A stretch of 64,000 nucleotides of DNA from Acinetobacter gandensis. Its GTDB lineage: Bacteria > Pseudomonadota > Gammaproteobacteria > Pseudomonadales > Moraxellaceae. Within the stretch, counting starts at the first letter, position 1. Every line of letters starts with the position of its first letter. The notes under the pieces are model-generated. The model was not told where the DNA came from, ran no database searches, and saw nothing but the letters and a program-made list of their open reading frames with translations. This document shows positions 27,850-38,259 of this stretch, piece after piece. The position numbers and the translations under genes are program-made. The DNA lies in contig NZ_LZDS01000028.1 of the NCBI RefSeq assembly GCF_001678755.1, positions 62,001 through 126,000 on the forward strand. The letters run 5' to 3'.

Positions 27850-29043
27850 TTATCTTAAACCACGATCAACTGCAGCAGTAAATAATACGTCAGTCGAAGA
27901 GTTTAATGCAGTTTCAGTTGAGTCTTGTAGCACACTGATTACCATACCAATGGCAACAACTTGCATAGCGATATCGCTTGAAATACCAAACAAACCACAT
28001 GCAACTGGAATTAATAGCAATGAACCACCAGCAACACCAGAAGCACCACAAGAGGACACAGTTGCGACCACAGATAAAATCAACATCGTTGTGAAATCAA
28101 CAGAAATACCTAAAGTATTAACTGTAGCAAGTGTTAAAACAGTAATCGTAACTGACGCACCAGCCATGTTGATCGCAGCACCTAAAGGAATCGCAACACT
28201 TGCGGTAGATTCAGGTACACCTAGACGCTTCGCAAGGTCTAAGTTCACAGGAATGTTGGCAGCAGAGCTACGTGTAAAGAAGGCAGTGATACCACTTTCA
28301 CGTAAACATTGGAATACCAATGGGAACGGATTTGAGCGTGTCATAAACGCCACCATCATTGGGTTAATGACCAATGCTACAAAGAACATAGTGCCAATTA
28401 ACACAGCCAATAGGTGAGCGTAGCTAACCAGTGTTTTCAGACCTGAATCTGCAAAGGTAACTGCAACCAAACCGAAAATACCAATTGGAGCAAAGTTAAT
28501 TACTAAACGGATAACTTTATTGACCGCTTCAGCTGCATCAGATAAAAATGATTTCGTCGTGTCCGATGCGTGACGGAATGCGATACCTAAGGCAACAGCC
28601 CAAGCCAAAATACCAATGAAATTTGCTTCAGAAATAGCAGTGACAGGGTTTGCCACAAAACTTAATAATAAGTTTTTCAAAATTTCAGCAAGACTGCCTG
28701 GTGGAACAAGATTTTCTGCAGCAACATCAAGGATTAATGTACTTGGGAAAAAAATACTTGCAATCACTGCGCTGAGTGCAGCAAAGAACATGCCCAAAGC
28801 ATACATCAACATAATTGGTTTAATGTATGCATTGCTGCTACCAACTTTGAAATTTGCAATGGATGACAGCACAAGTACAAATACGAGTATTGGTGCTACG
28901 GATTTCAATGCCTTAATGAATAAATCACCAAGCAAACTTAAATATGGTGCAACGCCAGGAGCAACAACAGCAACCAATACACCTAAAATAATGGCGATGA
29001 TAATTCGGGTTACTAAACTCAAGCGTGTAAATGCTGAAAACAT
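27850..29043 (-). CDS. sstT: Serine/threonine:sodium symporter SstT
   Basis: 397-residue dicarboxylate/amino acid:cation symporter family protein. Hairpin-loop and helix motifs of SstT are seen ([62 protein letters not shown]), along with the N-terminal [18 protein letters not shown]. It imports serine and threonine with sodium. It stands as a single gene. Confidence 0.92.
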   Translation of the reverse strand: MFSAFTRLSLVTRIIIAIILGVLVAVVAPGVAPYLSLLGDLFIKALKSVAPILVFVLVLSSIANFKVGSSNAYIKPIMLMYALGMFFAALSAVIASIFFPSTLILDVAAENLVPPGSLAEILKNLLLSFVANPVTAISEANFIGILAWAVALGIAFRHASDTTKSFLSDAAEAVNKVIRLVINFAPIGIFGLVAVTFADSGLKTLVSYAHLLAVLIGTMFFVALVINPMMVAFMTRSNPFPLVFQCLRESGITAFFTRSSAANIPVNLDLAKRLGVPESTASVAIPLGAAINMAGASVTITVLTLATVNTLGISVDFTTMLILSVVATVSSCGASGVAGGSLLLIPVACGLFGISSDIAMQVVAIGMVISVLQDSTETALNSSTDVLFTAAVDRGLR

Positions 29044-29246
29044 AGGGGAGCCTTGTCAGAATTACTATGACAAATTGATGAAAATTAGCCACATATTTTA
29101 TACGAAAATGTGGAATGCTTAAAAAATAATTTTATTTAAAAATAAAACATTGTTTTATAAAGTCAATTTTTATATTTTAAATCAATTTTATAAATATGCT
29201 CATAACTTATAAATTAAAGTTGACTAAATAATAAGCATGAAAAAGT

Positions 29247-30983
29247 TTAAATTTGGTATTCAGTATGAGATGCATCTAACTCCTGAATGGCTTGATAATG
29301 TGTGAGAAATGCTTGCCCACTCAAGTGTTTTAACAGTTTTGAATGCTGCAATTTGTCCATAACTGGGCCTTTAATTTCTGAAAAATGTAGTCGAATATTG
29401 AGTTTTGAAAGCTCGGCATTTAAATCTTCCAACATTTCTAAAGCACTTAAATCAATTGAACTGACGCTTGAGCAGTTAATGATGACATGCTCCAATTTTT
29501 CATTTTGACTCACTTCATTAATGAGGAAGCCTTTTAAGGTATTGGCATTTAAAAAAGTAAGGTTTTCATCAATACGCATAGATAAAATATGTGGTGCCGT
29601 ATAGACATGATGACGCTGAATATTTCTAAAATGTTGTGTGCCTTCCACCAAACCAATGACTGCAATATGAGGACGGCTAATCCGCCACAGCATCAGGATG
29701 AATGTCGACACAATCCCGATAATCAAACCTGTCGAAATGTCGATACAAACCACGCCAAAAAAAGTCACCCACATCGCAATACCATCGGCTTTTGAATAGC
29801 GCCATGTATCTAAAAAAGGTTTAAAGTCAACTAATTTCCATATAGAAACAATAATGGTGGCAGCAAGGATCACTAAAGGTAAATCACGAAAAAATCCCGT
29901 GAAATATAAGCTGACTAAAATAATTAATAATGATGATAAAATACCGGCCATTGGCGTTTTTGCACCGGCATCGGCATTCACCACTGTTCGAGACAAACTA
30001 CCCGTTACGGGAAATGCAGAACTCACACCCGCGCTTAAATTGGCTAAACCAAGGGCAATTAATTCTTGATTACTATTTAAATTACTTCGTTGTTGTAACG
30101 CAGTCGCTTGAGCAATGGATAAGGATTCTACAAAGCTAATCATGGCGATCATGCTTGCGCCGGGTATGAGAGTTTTGACTAATTCCCAGTTCCAATGCGG
30201 AAAGCTTAGAGGAGGAAATCCAGATGGAATTTCTCCTACCGTTTTAATGCCTGCATCTTGTAAATTAAAATACATCACACTGGCAATGGAGATAACGACT
30301 AAAATCAGGGGCAGTGCTTTCGATAAAAATGCAGTTGAACCAAGACGTGACTGTATCGCCTGTGATGCCAAAATTTTAGGGGCGTACACTAAAAAAATGA
30401 TCGCTAAAATACCAAAGAGCAACGAGTTGATATGGCTAAAACGCAAGTACTGCCATAATGAAATTATAAATTCAGCGATGTTATTGGCCTTTAATGGCAC
30501 ATTGACCAAAAACTTAAATTGACCTAATGCAATCAGTAAAGCTGAGGCAATAATAAAGCTCTTGATTACTGGGTGACTAATGAGCTGAATTAAAAAGCCA
30601 AAACGTAGTAGCCCCAATAGTAATGAAATTAGACCCACCATTAATGCCAGTAAGGTTGCAGCTTCAATATAAACAGGAGAACCGACTTCAAACAGAGGGT
30701 TCAAAGTCGCAAAGGTCATCATCGAAATAATGGCCACAGGCCCAATGGATAAAGTTGAGCTTCCACCAATGAAGGCATAGATAATCATCGGGAGGATGCT
30801 GGCATATAAACCCATAATCGGAGGTAAACCAGCAAGCATGGCATAGGCCATGCCTTGAGGAACTAACATGGCGATCACAATCAAGGAAGCCAATACATCA
30901 GATTTAAATTTGACAGGTGTGTAAGCTTTTAGCCATGCCCAAGCGGGTAGAAAATCAAGTACACGGTGGTTTAAATCTGACAT
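29247..30983 (-). CDS. SulP family inorganic anion transporter
   Basis: 578 residues. The membrane domain (about 20-435) has the SulP signature PQGMAYAMLAGLPPIMGLYAS near the start, and the C-terminal STAS domain (about 450-560) includes INCSSVSSIDLSALEMLEDL. SulP proteins carry sulfate, bicarbonate or other anions. The nearby ArsR-type regulator and cysteine synthase suggest sulfur metabolism, but SulP specificity cannot be read from sequence. Confidence 0.87.
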   Translation of the reverse strand: MSDLNHRVLDFLPAWAWLKAYTPVKFKSDVLASLIVIAMLVPQGMAYAMLAGLPPIMGLYASILPMIIYAFIGGSSTLSIGPVAIISMMTFATLNPLFEVGSPVYIEAATLLALMVGLISLLLGLLRFGFLIQLISHPVIKSFIIASALLIALGQFKFLVNVPLKANNIAEFIISLWQYLRFSHINSLLFGILAIIFLVYAPKILASQAIQSRLGSTAFLSKALPLILVVISIASVMYFNLQDAGIKTVGEIPSGFPPLSFPHWNWELVKTLIPGASMIAMISFVESLSIAQATALQQRSNLNSNQELIALGLANLSAGVSSAFPVTGSLSRTVVNADAGAKTPMAGILSSLLIILVSLYFTGFFRDLPLVILAATIIVSIWKLVDFKPFLDTWRYSKADGIAMWVTFFGVVCIDISTGLIIGIVSTFILMLWRISRPHIAVIGLVEGTQHFRNIQRHHVYTAPHILSMRIDENLTFLNANTLKGFLINEVSQNEKLEHVIINCSSVSSIDLSALEMLEDLNAELSKLNIRLHFSEIKGPVMDKLQHSKLLKHLSGQAFLTHYQAIQELDASHTEYQI

Positions 30984-31231
30984 ATAAAATTCTAAATCAC
31001 AATTTCGTATATATTATGCATAAAAAGTGCTAAGAAGTCTTTAGCTTGTTAAGTTTGTGTTGTTTAAATTTTACATATGGTTGTTGTATAGGTGAAAGAT
31101 TAAGACAATCAATTGATATTGTTGATTTGAATTATTCGGAACTCTTTAGAATCTGAAAGGATAAAATGCTATTCACTGTTTTAGTTTTTTATTGGTACAG
31201 GAACAGCATTTAGTAATTAAAGCGTTAAAAT

Positions 31232-31552
31232 TTAATGCTTTAATGAAGGGTGACAATATAATTGATACAACGTATTTAATACTTCAACCAAATTGGCATC
31301 TTTAATTGAGTAATAAATTTGCTTACCATCACGACGCGTGGTCACCACATCACTTTTACGCAACATCATTAACTGCTGTGATAGGGTCGGCTGCTTAATA
31401 TCGGTAATTTGTTCAATCTGAGACACATTTAATTCTTGCTGTGCCAGATGACATAAAATAAGTAAACGATCCGTATTGGCTAGCGACTTTAAAACGCCCA
31501 CGACTAATTCGGCAGAATCACGCATTGAGGTGATTTCCAGATCGGTATTCAT
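31232..31552 (-). CDS. ArsR/SmtB family regulator, BigR/SqrR-like
   Basis: 106-residue winged-helix repressor. The helix-turn-helix is VSQIEQITDIKQPTLSQQLMMLR and the beta wing VVTTRRDGKQIYYSI. One cysteine lies in RLLILCHLAQ and one near the C-terminus in LYQLYCHPS, the positions of the redox cysteine pair in the persulfide-sensing BigR/SqrR/YgaV group; there is no ELCVC arsenic site. This fits a reactive-sulfur sensor. ATG 31552 is preferred to an upstream extension lacking family similarity. It lies between a SulP transporter and, divergently, cysK. Confidence 0.75.
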   Translation of the reverse strand: MNTDLEITSMRDSAELVVGVLKSLANTDRLLILCHLAQQELNVSQIEQITDIKQPTLSQQLMMLRKSDVVTTRRDGKQIYYSIKDANLVEVLNTLYQLYCHPSLKH

Positions 31553-31835
31553 TGGGAAGGTCCATAGGATTAACAACAGTTCAAGTATACGGATATCGCT
31601 GTTTAATACATTGAATAAATAAAACAATTTCTATGGTTTTTAGTGAAAACAAGTATCAATAATATTTATATGTTATCTTTTAGTTCATCAATTAAGCTTA
31701 TTGCTTGATTTTAGTGCAAATTAACAAAAAATACTCCTATATAGAGTACTTTAGCCTAAAAAGACATGCACAGTTGAAAAATGGTTGTATGATCTAAAGG
31801 TCGTTTAAAATACAAATACATCAGGGAATATACTC

Positions 31836-32834
31836 ATGAGTACAGATTCATCATTTCCAGTGCCTAGCAATTTAGGTATCGCGGTTTATAGCAACAATGC
31901 AGAAGCTATTGGTAATACACCTTTAGTGCGCATTAACCGTGCCATTCAATCTGCAGCAACGGTTCTTGCAAAAGTTGAAAGTCGTAACCCTGCATTTTCA
32001 GTAAAATGTCGTGTAGGAGCCGCTTTAATTGCCGATGCAGAAGCTAAAGGTTTGCTTAAAGCAGGCATGCATATAGTTGAGCCAACGAGTGGTAATACAG
32101 GTATTGCATTAGCTTTTGTTGCTGCAGCGAAAGGTTATGATATTACTCTTACTATGCCTGCAAGCATGAGTATTGAACGCCGTAAAGTGTTGAAATCATT
32201 TGGTGCAAACCTAGTATTAACTGAACCTGCTAAAGGCATGAAAGGGGCGGTTGAGGAAGCGCAGCGCCTAGTTGCAGAGCATCCAGAAACATATTACTTG
32301 CCTCAACAATTTGAAAACCCAGCGAACCCTAAAATTCATGAACAAACCACAGGCCCAGAAATTTGGGATGCAACTGGCGGTAAAGTCGATATTTTAGTTT
32401 CAGGTGTAGGAACTGGTGGTACTATTTCAGGGATTTCAAGTTTCTTTGAAAAAGTGAAAAATCAACCAATCTACTCTGTAGCTGTTGAACCAGCAGAATC
32501 ACCAATTATTGCACAAGCGAAAAAAGGTGAAACATTGACACCAGGGCCGCATAAAATCCAAGGTATTGGTGCGAACTTCATTCCGGGTAACTTAGACCTT
32601 GAGCTTGTAGATGAAGTCATGGGCATTGAAAGTACTGAAGCAATTGAGTGGGCGCGTAAAACGGCAACTCAAGAAGGTATTTTAGTAGGTATTTCAAGTG
32701 GTGCAGCAATGGCTGCTGCAGCAAAATTGGCTGCACGTCCTGAAAATGCAGGCAAAACGATTGTCGTGATCTTACCGGATGGCGGCGAACGCTATCTTTC
32801 TTCTGTGTTATTTGAAGATATTAGTGCTGACTAA
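31836..32834 (+). CDS. cysK: Cysteine synthase A (O-acetylserine sulfhydrylase)
   Basis: 332-residue PLP enzyme. The cofactor lysine lies in [15 protein letters not shown] (about residue 57), the phosphate-binding loop is [10 protein letters not shown] and the substrate loop is [13 protein letters not shown]. It makes cysteine from O-acetylserine and sulfide. Good ribosome site CAGGGA. Followed by its own terminator, so it is monocistronic. Confidence 0.93.
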   Translation: MSTDSSFPVPSNLGIAVYSNNAEAIGNTPLVRINRAIQSAATVLAKVESRNPAFSVKCRVGAALIADAEAKGLLKAGMHIVEPTSGNTGIALAFVAAAKGYDITLTMPASMSIERRKVLKSFGANLVLTEPAKGMKGAVEEAQRLVAEHPETYYLPQQFENPANPKIHEQTTGPEIWDATGGKVDILVSGVGTGGTISGISSFFEKVKNQPIYSVAVEPAESPIIAQAKKGETLTPGPHKIQGIGANFIPGNLDLELVDEVMGIESTEAIEWARKTATQEGILVGISSGAAMAAAAKLAARPENAGKTIVVILPDGGERYLSSVLFEDISAD

Positions 32835-32851
32835 TTGAGTTAGAAAGATTT

Positions 32852-32882
32852 AAAAGCCCATTCAGTAGAATGGGCTTTTTAT
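32852..32882 (+). terminator. Rho-independent terminator after cysK
   Basis: AAAAGCCCATT pairs with AATGGGCTTTT around a CAGTAG loop. Confidence 0.85.
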
Positions 32883-32901
32883 ATTGCAAAGGTAGATTTT
32901 G

Positions 32902-33219
32902 CTAGGCTGCATCATTGTCCTGATTATTTAACAGCGATGTTTTTTTCATATGTGTTTCGTCATTTAAAGTCAGGTCTTTATTTTTTATAGATACCTTATC
33001 GTTTAAAGACGCATTTGGCTTTTTTGTTTCAGCTGATTTATATCCAAACGTTGTTGCAATGTATTTAAAAAGAAAGCCCAGAAGTACACAGACCGTGACA
33101 GCTGGAATCACAACTTGAGTGAGCCAGACGTCAATGTGATCTAGACTCCAACTTAGTAATAAAAATAAAAAAGCAAACAAATAGGCGCAGTTCAAGCACA
33201 GGTTCGACAGTTTGTACAT
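32902..33219 (-). CDS. Small hypothetical membrane protein
   Basis: 105 residues. Two hydrophobic segments (about 9-24 and 34-56) suggest an inner-membrane hairpin, followed by a hydrophilic Lys/Asn/Asp-rich C-terminal tail (about 60-105). No family is recognised. It is convergent with cysK and divergent from the copper module; no functional link is visible. Confidence 0.6.
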   Translation of the reverse strand: MYKLSNLCLNCAYLFAFLFLLLSWSLDHIDVWLTQVVIPAVTVCVLLGFLFKYIATTFGYKSAETKKPNASLNDKVSIKNKDLTLNDETHMKKTSLLNNQDNDAA

Positions 33220-33428
33220 GCGAAAAATAGGAATATCGTTTGGTGGTCACGAATTTCTATCTTACTGAAATACGAGACAATGTATAGAATTAATATAAGA
33301 AAAATAACTAAATGAATAATCATTATTCAATTTTATTGATTATTCTTATGTAGGCATTGAAATTTTTTTCAATTACACACTGTCATGTCTGTCGGTAATA
33401 AAAAAGGAAAATGACGCATTAAAAAACC

Positions 33429-33459
33429 TTGACCTTGCCATAATAGTAATGTTTAAGCT
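33429..33459 (+). promoter_or_regulatory. CueR-type promoter of copA
   Basis: TTGACC (33429-33434) and TAAGCT (33454-33459) are separated by 19 bases, the long spacer needed by MerR-family activators. The ACCTTGCC...TAATGTTT elements resemble the known copA CueR operator (ACCTTCC-N7-GGAAGGT). Confidence 0.7.
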
Positions 33460-33495
33460 ATGCATAGAACAGATAAATATCATTAGGGTGTTGTC

Positions 33496-36168
33496 ATGAA
33501 TGATTCAACAGAAAATAAACTTTTTGAAGGCAAACTTGCCATAGAAGGAATGACCTGTGCTTCATGTGTGGCACGTGTAGAAAAAGCTTTAAAAAAAGTC
33601 GATGGTGTGAGCAATGCTGAAGTCAATTTAGCCACTGAAACAGCGCAAATTCAAAGTCAGCTACCACTAGATTATCCTGCTTTCATTCAAGCGGTGGAAA
33701 AAGCAGGCTTTGGTGTGGCGCAAAAACAAATTGAGTTAAATATTGAAGGCATGACCTGTGCTTCTTGTGTGTCGCGGGTAGAAAAAGCCTTAAAAAAAGT
33801 ACCCGAAGTTATTGATGCCAAGGTCAATTTAGCCACCGAAAAAGCCACCGTAACTGCTTTAGAAACAGTACACACTACTGAGTTGGTCAAGTCCGTTGAA
33901 AAAGCAGGATTTCAAATTGCTCAGCCCAATATTGAATTGAATATTGAGGGTATGACCTGTGCATCCTGCGTAGCGCGTGTAGAAAAAGCACTAAAGGCAG
34001 TTGGTGGTGTAAGCCACGCTACAGTGAATTTAGCTAATGAAAAAGCCTTTATTCAAGCCCCTGCAAGTCAAACACAGCAACTGGTTGCTGCGGTAAAAAA
34101 AGCCGGTTATGAAGCAACATTGGTAACGGAGCAGCAACCATCGTTGGCTGAAAAGAAAGCCGATGAAGCTCGACTATTAAAGCGTGATTTGATTATTGCT
34201 TTGGTACTAGCTGTTCCTGTGTTTATTCTGGAAATGGGATCTCATATGATTCCGGCATTCCATCATTTTATTGCGCATAATTTGGGTACGCAAAATAGTT
34301 GGTACATTCAATTTGTCTTGACCACTTTAGTGTTGATATTTCCGGGGCGTCGTTTTTATCAACATGGCATTCCAGCCTTGACACGACTCGCACCCGACAT
34401 GAACTCTTTGGTTGCTGTGGGTACGTTGGCTGCGTTTAGTTTTTCATGTGTCGCAACGTTTGCACCGCAATTATTACCGCAAGGCACCGTGCATGTTTAC
34501 TTTGAAGCAGCTGCCGTAATTGTTGCTTTAATATTGCTGGGTCGCTTTATGGAAGCCAAAGCCAAAGGAAAAACTTCACAGGCCATTCAGTATTTAGTCG
34601 GTATGCAACCAAAAACGGCACGCGTTGAGCAATCGAGTAGTATTGTAGATATGCCTATTGCTGATGTACAAAGTGGTATGTTGATTGAAATTCGTCCAGG
34701 TGAACGTTGCCCTGTAGATGGTGAAGTAGTTGCTGGTAGCAGTTATATTGATGAATCCATGATCAGTGGTGAGCCTCTACCTGTAGCAAAACAAGTGGGT
34801 GATCAGGTTGTGGGTGGCACGATTAATCAAAATGGGCATCTGAAAATTAAAGCCACAGCAGTTGGACAAGATTCTGTTTTGGCGCAAATTATTCAAATGG
34901 TTGAACAGGCACAAGGTTCTAAATTACCGATTCAAGCCTTAGTCGACAAAGTCACTTTATGGTTTGTTCCTGTGGTGATGTCACTTGCCGTGCTGACTTT
35001 CCTGATTTGGTACTTTGTTGGCCCTGAACCAAGTCTGACTTATGCATTGATCAATGCTGTTGCGGTGCTGATTATTGCGTGTCCATGTGCGATGGGTTTG
35101 GCAACACCAACCTCGATTATGGTTGGGACAGGTCGTGGTGCAGAGTTGGGTGTGCTGTTTCGTAAAGGTGAAGCCTTACAACAGCTTAAAAATACCCAAG
35201 TGGTTGCCGTGGATAAAACTGGAACTTTAACTGAAGGCAAGCCAACGCTGACTGATTTTGAGGTGACTACGGGTTTTAATAAGGATCAGGTGTTTCAGAT
35301 GCTTGCATCCGTTGAAGCCAAGTCGGAACATCCTATTGCCTATGCCATTGTTCAAGCCGCGCAGGATATGAATATACAACTGCTTGAAGTAGAAAATTTT
35401 GACTCGGTGACAGGCGCAGGTATTCAAGCATTAGTGAATGGTCAACAACTCTTTATTGGTGCCGATCATTTGATGCAAAAAATGGGCTTAGATACTACGG
35501 TATTTGCAGCACAAGCTGAAATTATGGGTACAGAAGGTAAGACACCATTGTATGTGTCTATTGATCAACAACTTGCCGCGATTGTTGCGGTCGCTGATCC
35601 AATAAAAAGCTCGACCTATTCAGCAATTCAAGCTTTACATGATTTGGGCTTAAAAGTTGCGATGATTACCGGTGATAACCGACACACGGCTGCGGCTATT
35701 GCAAAGCAATTGAAAATTGATCATGTGATTGCAGAAGTGATGCCTGAGCAAAAGGTGCAATCTGTACAGCAACTACAGCAAGAACATGGAGTAGTGTGTT
35801 TTGTCGGAGATGGTATTAATGATGCACCTGCCTTGGCACAAGCCGATGTTGGGATGGCGATTGGAACAGGTACAGACGTGGCGATTGAAGCGGCTGATGT
35901 GGTGTTAATGTCGGGTAACTTACAAATGGTGCCAACAGCAATTGCACTGAGTACTGCGACCATGAATAACATTCGGCAAAATCTATTTTGGGCCTTTGTT
36001 TATAATGCCGCACTCATTCCTGTTGCCGCAGGTGTGTTGTATCCATTCTTTGGTGTTTTACTGTCACCAATGTTTGCCGCAGGTGCGATGGCATTATCAT
36101 CAGTCTTTGTGGTTTCAAATGCGTTACGTTTAAAAGCCTTTCAAGGCCCTATATTTAAGGAGTCTTAA
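33496..36168 (+). CDS. copA: Copper-exporting P1B ATPase CopA with three N-terminal HMA domains
   Basis: 890-residue heavy-metal P-type ATPase. Three tandem heavy-metal-associated domains fill residues 1-215, each with GMTCASC. Then come the membrane helices, the TGE-type loop (ISGEP), the transmembrane CPC motif (IACPCAMG, about 529), phosphorylation site DKTGT (about 573), SEHP and GDGIND. This identifies a Cu(I) exporter. Most bacterial CopA have one or two HMA domains, so three is unusual; their close similarity suggests recent internal duplication. The gene ends one base before cueR and is preceded by a CueR-type promoter. Confidence 0.93.
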   Translation: MNDSTENKLFEGKLAIEGMTCASCVARVEKALKKVDGVSNAEVNLATETAQIQSQLPLDYPAFIQAVEKAGFGVAQKQIELNIEGMTCASCVSRVEKALKKVPEVIDAKVNLATEKATVTALETVHTTELVKSVEKAGFQIAQPNIELNIEGMTCASCVARVEKALKAVGGVSHATVNLANEKAFIQAPASQTQQLVAAVKKAGYEATLVTEQQPSLAEKKADEARLLKRDLIIALVLAVPVFILEMGSHMIPAFHHFIAHNLGTQNSWYIQFVLTTLVLIFPGRRFYQHGIPALTRLAPDMNSLVAVGTLAAFSFSCVATFAPQLLPQGTVHVYFEAAAVIVALILLGRFMEAKAKGKTSQAIQYLVGMQPKTARVEQSSSIVDMPIADVQSGMLIEIRPGERCPVDGEVVAGSSYIDESMISGEPLPVAKQVGDQVVGGTINQNGHLKIKATAVGQDSVLAQIIQMVEQAQGSKLPIQALVDKVTLWFVPVVMSLAVLTFLIWYFVGPEPSLTYALINAVAVLIIACPCAMGLATPTSIMVGTGRGAELGVLFRKGEALQQLKNTQVVAVDKTGTLTEGKPTLTDFEVTTGFNKDQVFQMLASVEAKSEHPIAYAIVQAAQDMNIQLLEVENFDSVTGAGIQALVNGQQLFIGADHLMQKMGLDTTVFAAQAEIMGTEGKTPLYVSIDQQLAAIVAVADPIKSSTYSAIQALHDLGLKVAMITGDNRHTAAAIAKQLKIDHVIAEVMPEQKVQSVQQLQQEHGVVCFVGDGINDAPALAQADVGMAIGTGTDVAIEAADVVLMSGNLQMVPTAIALSTATMNNIRQNLFWAFVYNAALIPVAAGVLYPFFGVLLSPMFAAGAMALSSVFVVSNALRLKAFQGPIFKES

Positions 36169-36169
36169 G

Positions 36170-36583
36170 ATGAATATTGGACAAGCTGCAAAGTCGTCTG
36201 GGATTTCCGCCAAGATGATCCGCTATTATGAAAGTATTGGGCTACTCAATAATGCACAACGTACAGATGCGGGTTATCGGGTGTATAGCGAAGCTGATGT
36301 GAAAACCTTGAGCTTTTTACGTCATGCACGTGATTTGGGCTTTTCTTCCGAGCAAATGAAAGAGTTATTGGGGCTTTGGAAAAATACCGACCGTCAAAGT
36401 GCGGAAGTTAAGCAACTTGCTTTAAAGCATATTGAAACTTTAAATCAGAAAATTGCAGATCTACAAGCGATGGTACAAATTTTACAGAACTCTGTAGATG
36501 GCTGTGCCGGTAATGAGCAGGCAGAATGCAATATTTTGAATCAGATTGAAAAAGGTGTTGTTAATTGCTGTCAGCACAAATAG
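36170..36583 (+). CDS. cueR: Copper-responsive MerR-family regulator CueR
   Basis: 137 residues. The N-terminal winged helix (MNIGQAAKSSGISAKMIRYYE) and dimerisation helix are standard for MerR. The metal-binding loop near the C-terminus carries two cysteines spaced as in CueR (DGCAGNEQAECNIL), for linear Cu(I)/Ag(I) coordination; extra cysteines (VNCCQHK) follow. Translationally close to copA (stop TAA 36166, start 36170), so it is autoregulated with copA. It should activate both 19-bp-spacer promoters in this module. Confidence 0.9.
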   Translation: MNIGQAAKSSGISAKMIRYYESIGLLNNAQRTDAGYRVYSEADVKTLSFLRHARDLGFSSEQMKELLGLWKNTDRQSAEVKQLALKHIETLNQKIADLQAMVQILQNSVDGCAGNEQAECNILNQIEKGVVNCCQHK

Positions 36584-36626
36584 GTATAGCTACAAATACT
36601 TGCTTATCTATAAGCTAAATCCGCGC

Positions 36627-36657
36627 TTGACCTTACCATCATGGCAAGCTTTAAAGT
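36627..36657 (+). promoter_or_regulatory. Second CueR-type promoter, for the copper chaperone gene
   Basis: TTGACC (36627-36632), 19-base spacer containing ACCAT...ATGG dyad elements, TAAAGT (36652-36657). The layout and the first eight bases (TTGACCTT) are the same as in the copA promoter. Confidence 0.65.
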
Positions 36658-36760
36658 GTATACATAAATGTTTAATCATGAGAAATGAAAGATCAGACGC
36701 GAACTTTCTAGTAATCAAACTTTTAAGTTAGGTCGATCGCATTTGAAAGAGGATATAAAG

Positions 36761-36955
36761 ATGAAATTTCGTATTGAAAATATGACTTGCGGTGGTTGTG
36801 CGCGTAGCGTGACAGCAACGATTAAAGATGTAGATGCCAATGCCAATGTCAATATTGATGTGGCAAGCAAATTGGTAGAAGTAGAAACCACGCTGGCAGA
36901 AGATCAAATTGTTGCAGCATTAACTGAAGATGGTTTTCCACCAGTTTCTGCATAA
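36761..36955 (+). CDS. Heavy-metal-associated domain protein, CopZ-like copper chaperone
   Basis: 64 residues forming one HMA domain with the metal site MTCGGC near residues 9-14. Such proteins bind Cu(I) and pass it to CopA. The site reads CGGC rather than the CASC of the three HMA domains of CopA. ATG 36761 is preceded by an AGAGGA ribosome site; the in-frame TTG at 36743 is disregarded. It has its own CueR-type promoter and terminator. Confidence 0.85.
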   Translation: MKFRIENMTCGGCARSVTATIKDVDANANVNIDVASKLVEVETTLAEDQIVAALTEDGFPPVSA

Positions 36956-36972
36956 TTTAATTAGGTGAATGT

Positions 36973-37002
36973 AAAAAGCCAAACATCATGTTTGGCTTTT
37001 TT
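36973..37002 (+). terminator. Rho-independent terminator after the copper chaperone gene
   Basis: AAAAAGCCAAAC and GTTTGGCTTTTT pair around ATCAT. Confidence 0.85.
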
Positions 37003-37047
37003 ATAGATGCTAACGAGTAACCTAACCCTTTGAGTTGTAAGCAGACT

Positions 37048-37653
37048 TTATACCGCAGAAATTTTGTCTGGGGTCATTAAGGCCTGGTTAATATACAGTT
37101 TGATTAAGCGTTCACGTGAACCAATCGATTTTTGATAATGTGTCGAATTCAGTAGAAGTGAAGCACCATAAGTCACAGTCCAGATATAAGATAAATAATC
37201 TCGAATGGACATTGCACTATCAAGTGATTTTAAATAATCACTGGTCATGTCTTTAATTACAATAATGCGTTCTTCACGTACACGATAAAGCTCTTCAAAT
37301 AGTTCTTTGAGTTTACGTTCATTATTGGTTAGACGTTCTTCAATGACATGTAATAATATCGTTCGATTTGAATTCAACATATTATAAAGCATATATTGAG
37401 AAACATAAGTTTTAATATCGTGATTATATTTTTTTGAAATTTCTAATAATCTTTTTTCATTTAAAATAATTAGTTCTAAATATAATTGGTTTTTACTTTT
37501 AAAATGTTTATAGATGGTGCCTTTTGCAATATCCAGTTCACAGGCCAACTCACTTAAGGTGATGTCCTGATTATTATCCAATAGCAGGGTTTCTGCCATG
37601 GCTAAAATTTTTTCCTTGCGCAGGATAAAATTTTGTTGGCGTACTGAACTCAT
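37048..37653 (-). CDS. TetR family transcriptional regulator
   Basis: 201 residues. The N-terminal helix-turn-helix is ITLSELACELDIAKGTIYKHFKSKNQLY, followed by an all-helical ligand-binding domain. It is divergent from an acyl-CoA dehydrogenase/thiolase/CoA-transferase set and could control fatty acid or short-chain acid use. A 26-bp near-perfect palindrome lies 32 bases upstream of its ATG and may be its operator. Confidence 0.85.
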   Translation of the reverse strand: MSSVRQQNFILRKEKILAMAETLLLDNNQDITLSELACELDIAKGTIYKHFKSKNQLYLELIILNEKRLLEISKKYNHDIKTYVSQYMLYNMLNSNRTILLHVIEERLTNNERKLKELFEELYRVREERIIVIKDMTSDYLKSLDSAMSIRDYLSYIWTVTYGASLLLNSTHYQKSIGSRERLIKLYINQALMTPDKISAV

Positions 37654-37684
37654 GTTGGTTGTTCCATAAACTTTTGAAGAGAGA

Positions 37685-37710
37685 ACAGGTCTAGCATATG
37701 CCAGACCTGT
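37685..37710. promoter_or_regulatory. 26-bp palindrome, TetR operator or terminator
   Basis: ACAGGTCT and AGACCTGT flank a self-complementary GCATATGC core; only one base pair breaks the symmetry. On the plus strand it is followed by GTTTTTT, so it could also be an intrinsic terminator, but no plus-strand gene ends here. Confidence 0.45.
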
Positions 37711-37966
37711 GTTTTTTCACATTCCACTATGGTCTCGAATTTGACATAAATTGGCTTAAAAATAAACATATTAGTGATTTGTGTGAAAGATAAACAATTC
37801 ATAGCAGCGTTTTAATGTCAATAAAACTGAACCCTAGAGGTCATTTTTTTTAAATAAAATTCCATTTTTTATTTTTTTAATTTATTGTCTTTTCGCTTTT
37901 ACAACAAAAGCAGCATTTAATTGAACTGTAATGGTTGGTATTTTATTTATACAACTTGGATTAAAC

Positions 37967-37984
37967 ATGATTATGGGTAATCAT
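37967..37984. promoter_or_regulatory. Inverted repeat upstream of acyl-CoA dehydrogenase
   Basis: ATGATTA, TGGG, TAATCAT: a perfect 7-bp dyad with 4-base centre about 275 bases before the acyl-CoA dehydrogenase start. Possible regulator site. Confidence 0.3.
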
Positions 37985-38259
37985 TATGTTTGGTTTTAAT
38001 TTTATTCAATATACGAGTTTAATATCTTCAACAAATTTATATATTTGTAATAGAAAAATGCTGCGATCAAATCCAGATGATAGAAATCATCTAGTCGGTA
38101 AAAACAGGACATCTGCAGACTAAAGCGGTGCCCAAATGAATAAACAGATTTTTAAGAATTTCCACACAAAATAATTTTTTTATTTAGTGCGGGAGCATGC
38201 AACTTTAAAAAAGTACTTTGTCAAAGTACATGACAAAGCCTGTAGAAAAGGAAAGTACA

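Larger units (their letters stand above)
37654..38259. other. About 600-bp divergent regulatory region without genes
   Basis: AT-rich region between the TetR gene and the acyl-CoA dehydrogenase gene. It holds two symmetric elements described separately (37685-37710 and 37967-37984). No open frame of useful length and no RNA gene was recognised in the rest. Confidence 0.5.

Noticed and set aside
27950..29122. Two long plus-strand open frames opposite sstT
   Set aside because: They are shadows of the well-conserved SstT coding sequence on the minus strand and have no ribosome sites or family motifs.
33530..34000. Tandem DNA repeats or CRISPR-like array
   Set aside because: The recurring ATGACCTGTGC segments are codons of the three HMA domains of CopA; unit length (about 210 bases) and coding frame exclude CRISPR. 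No CRISPR array was seen anywhere in the window.
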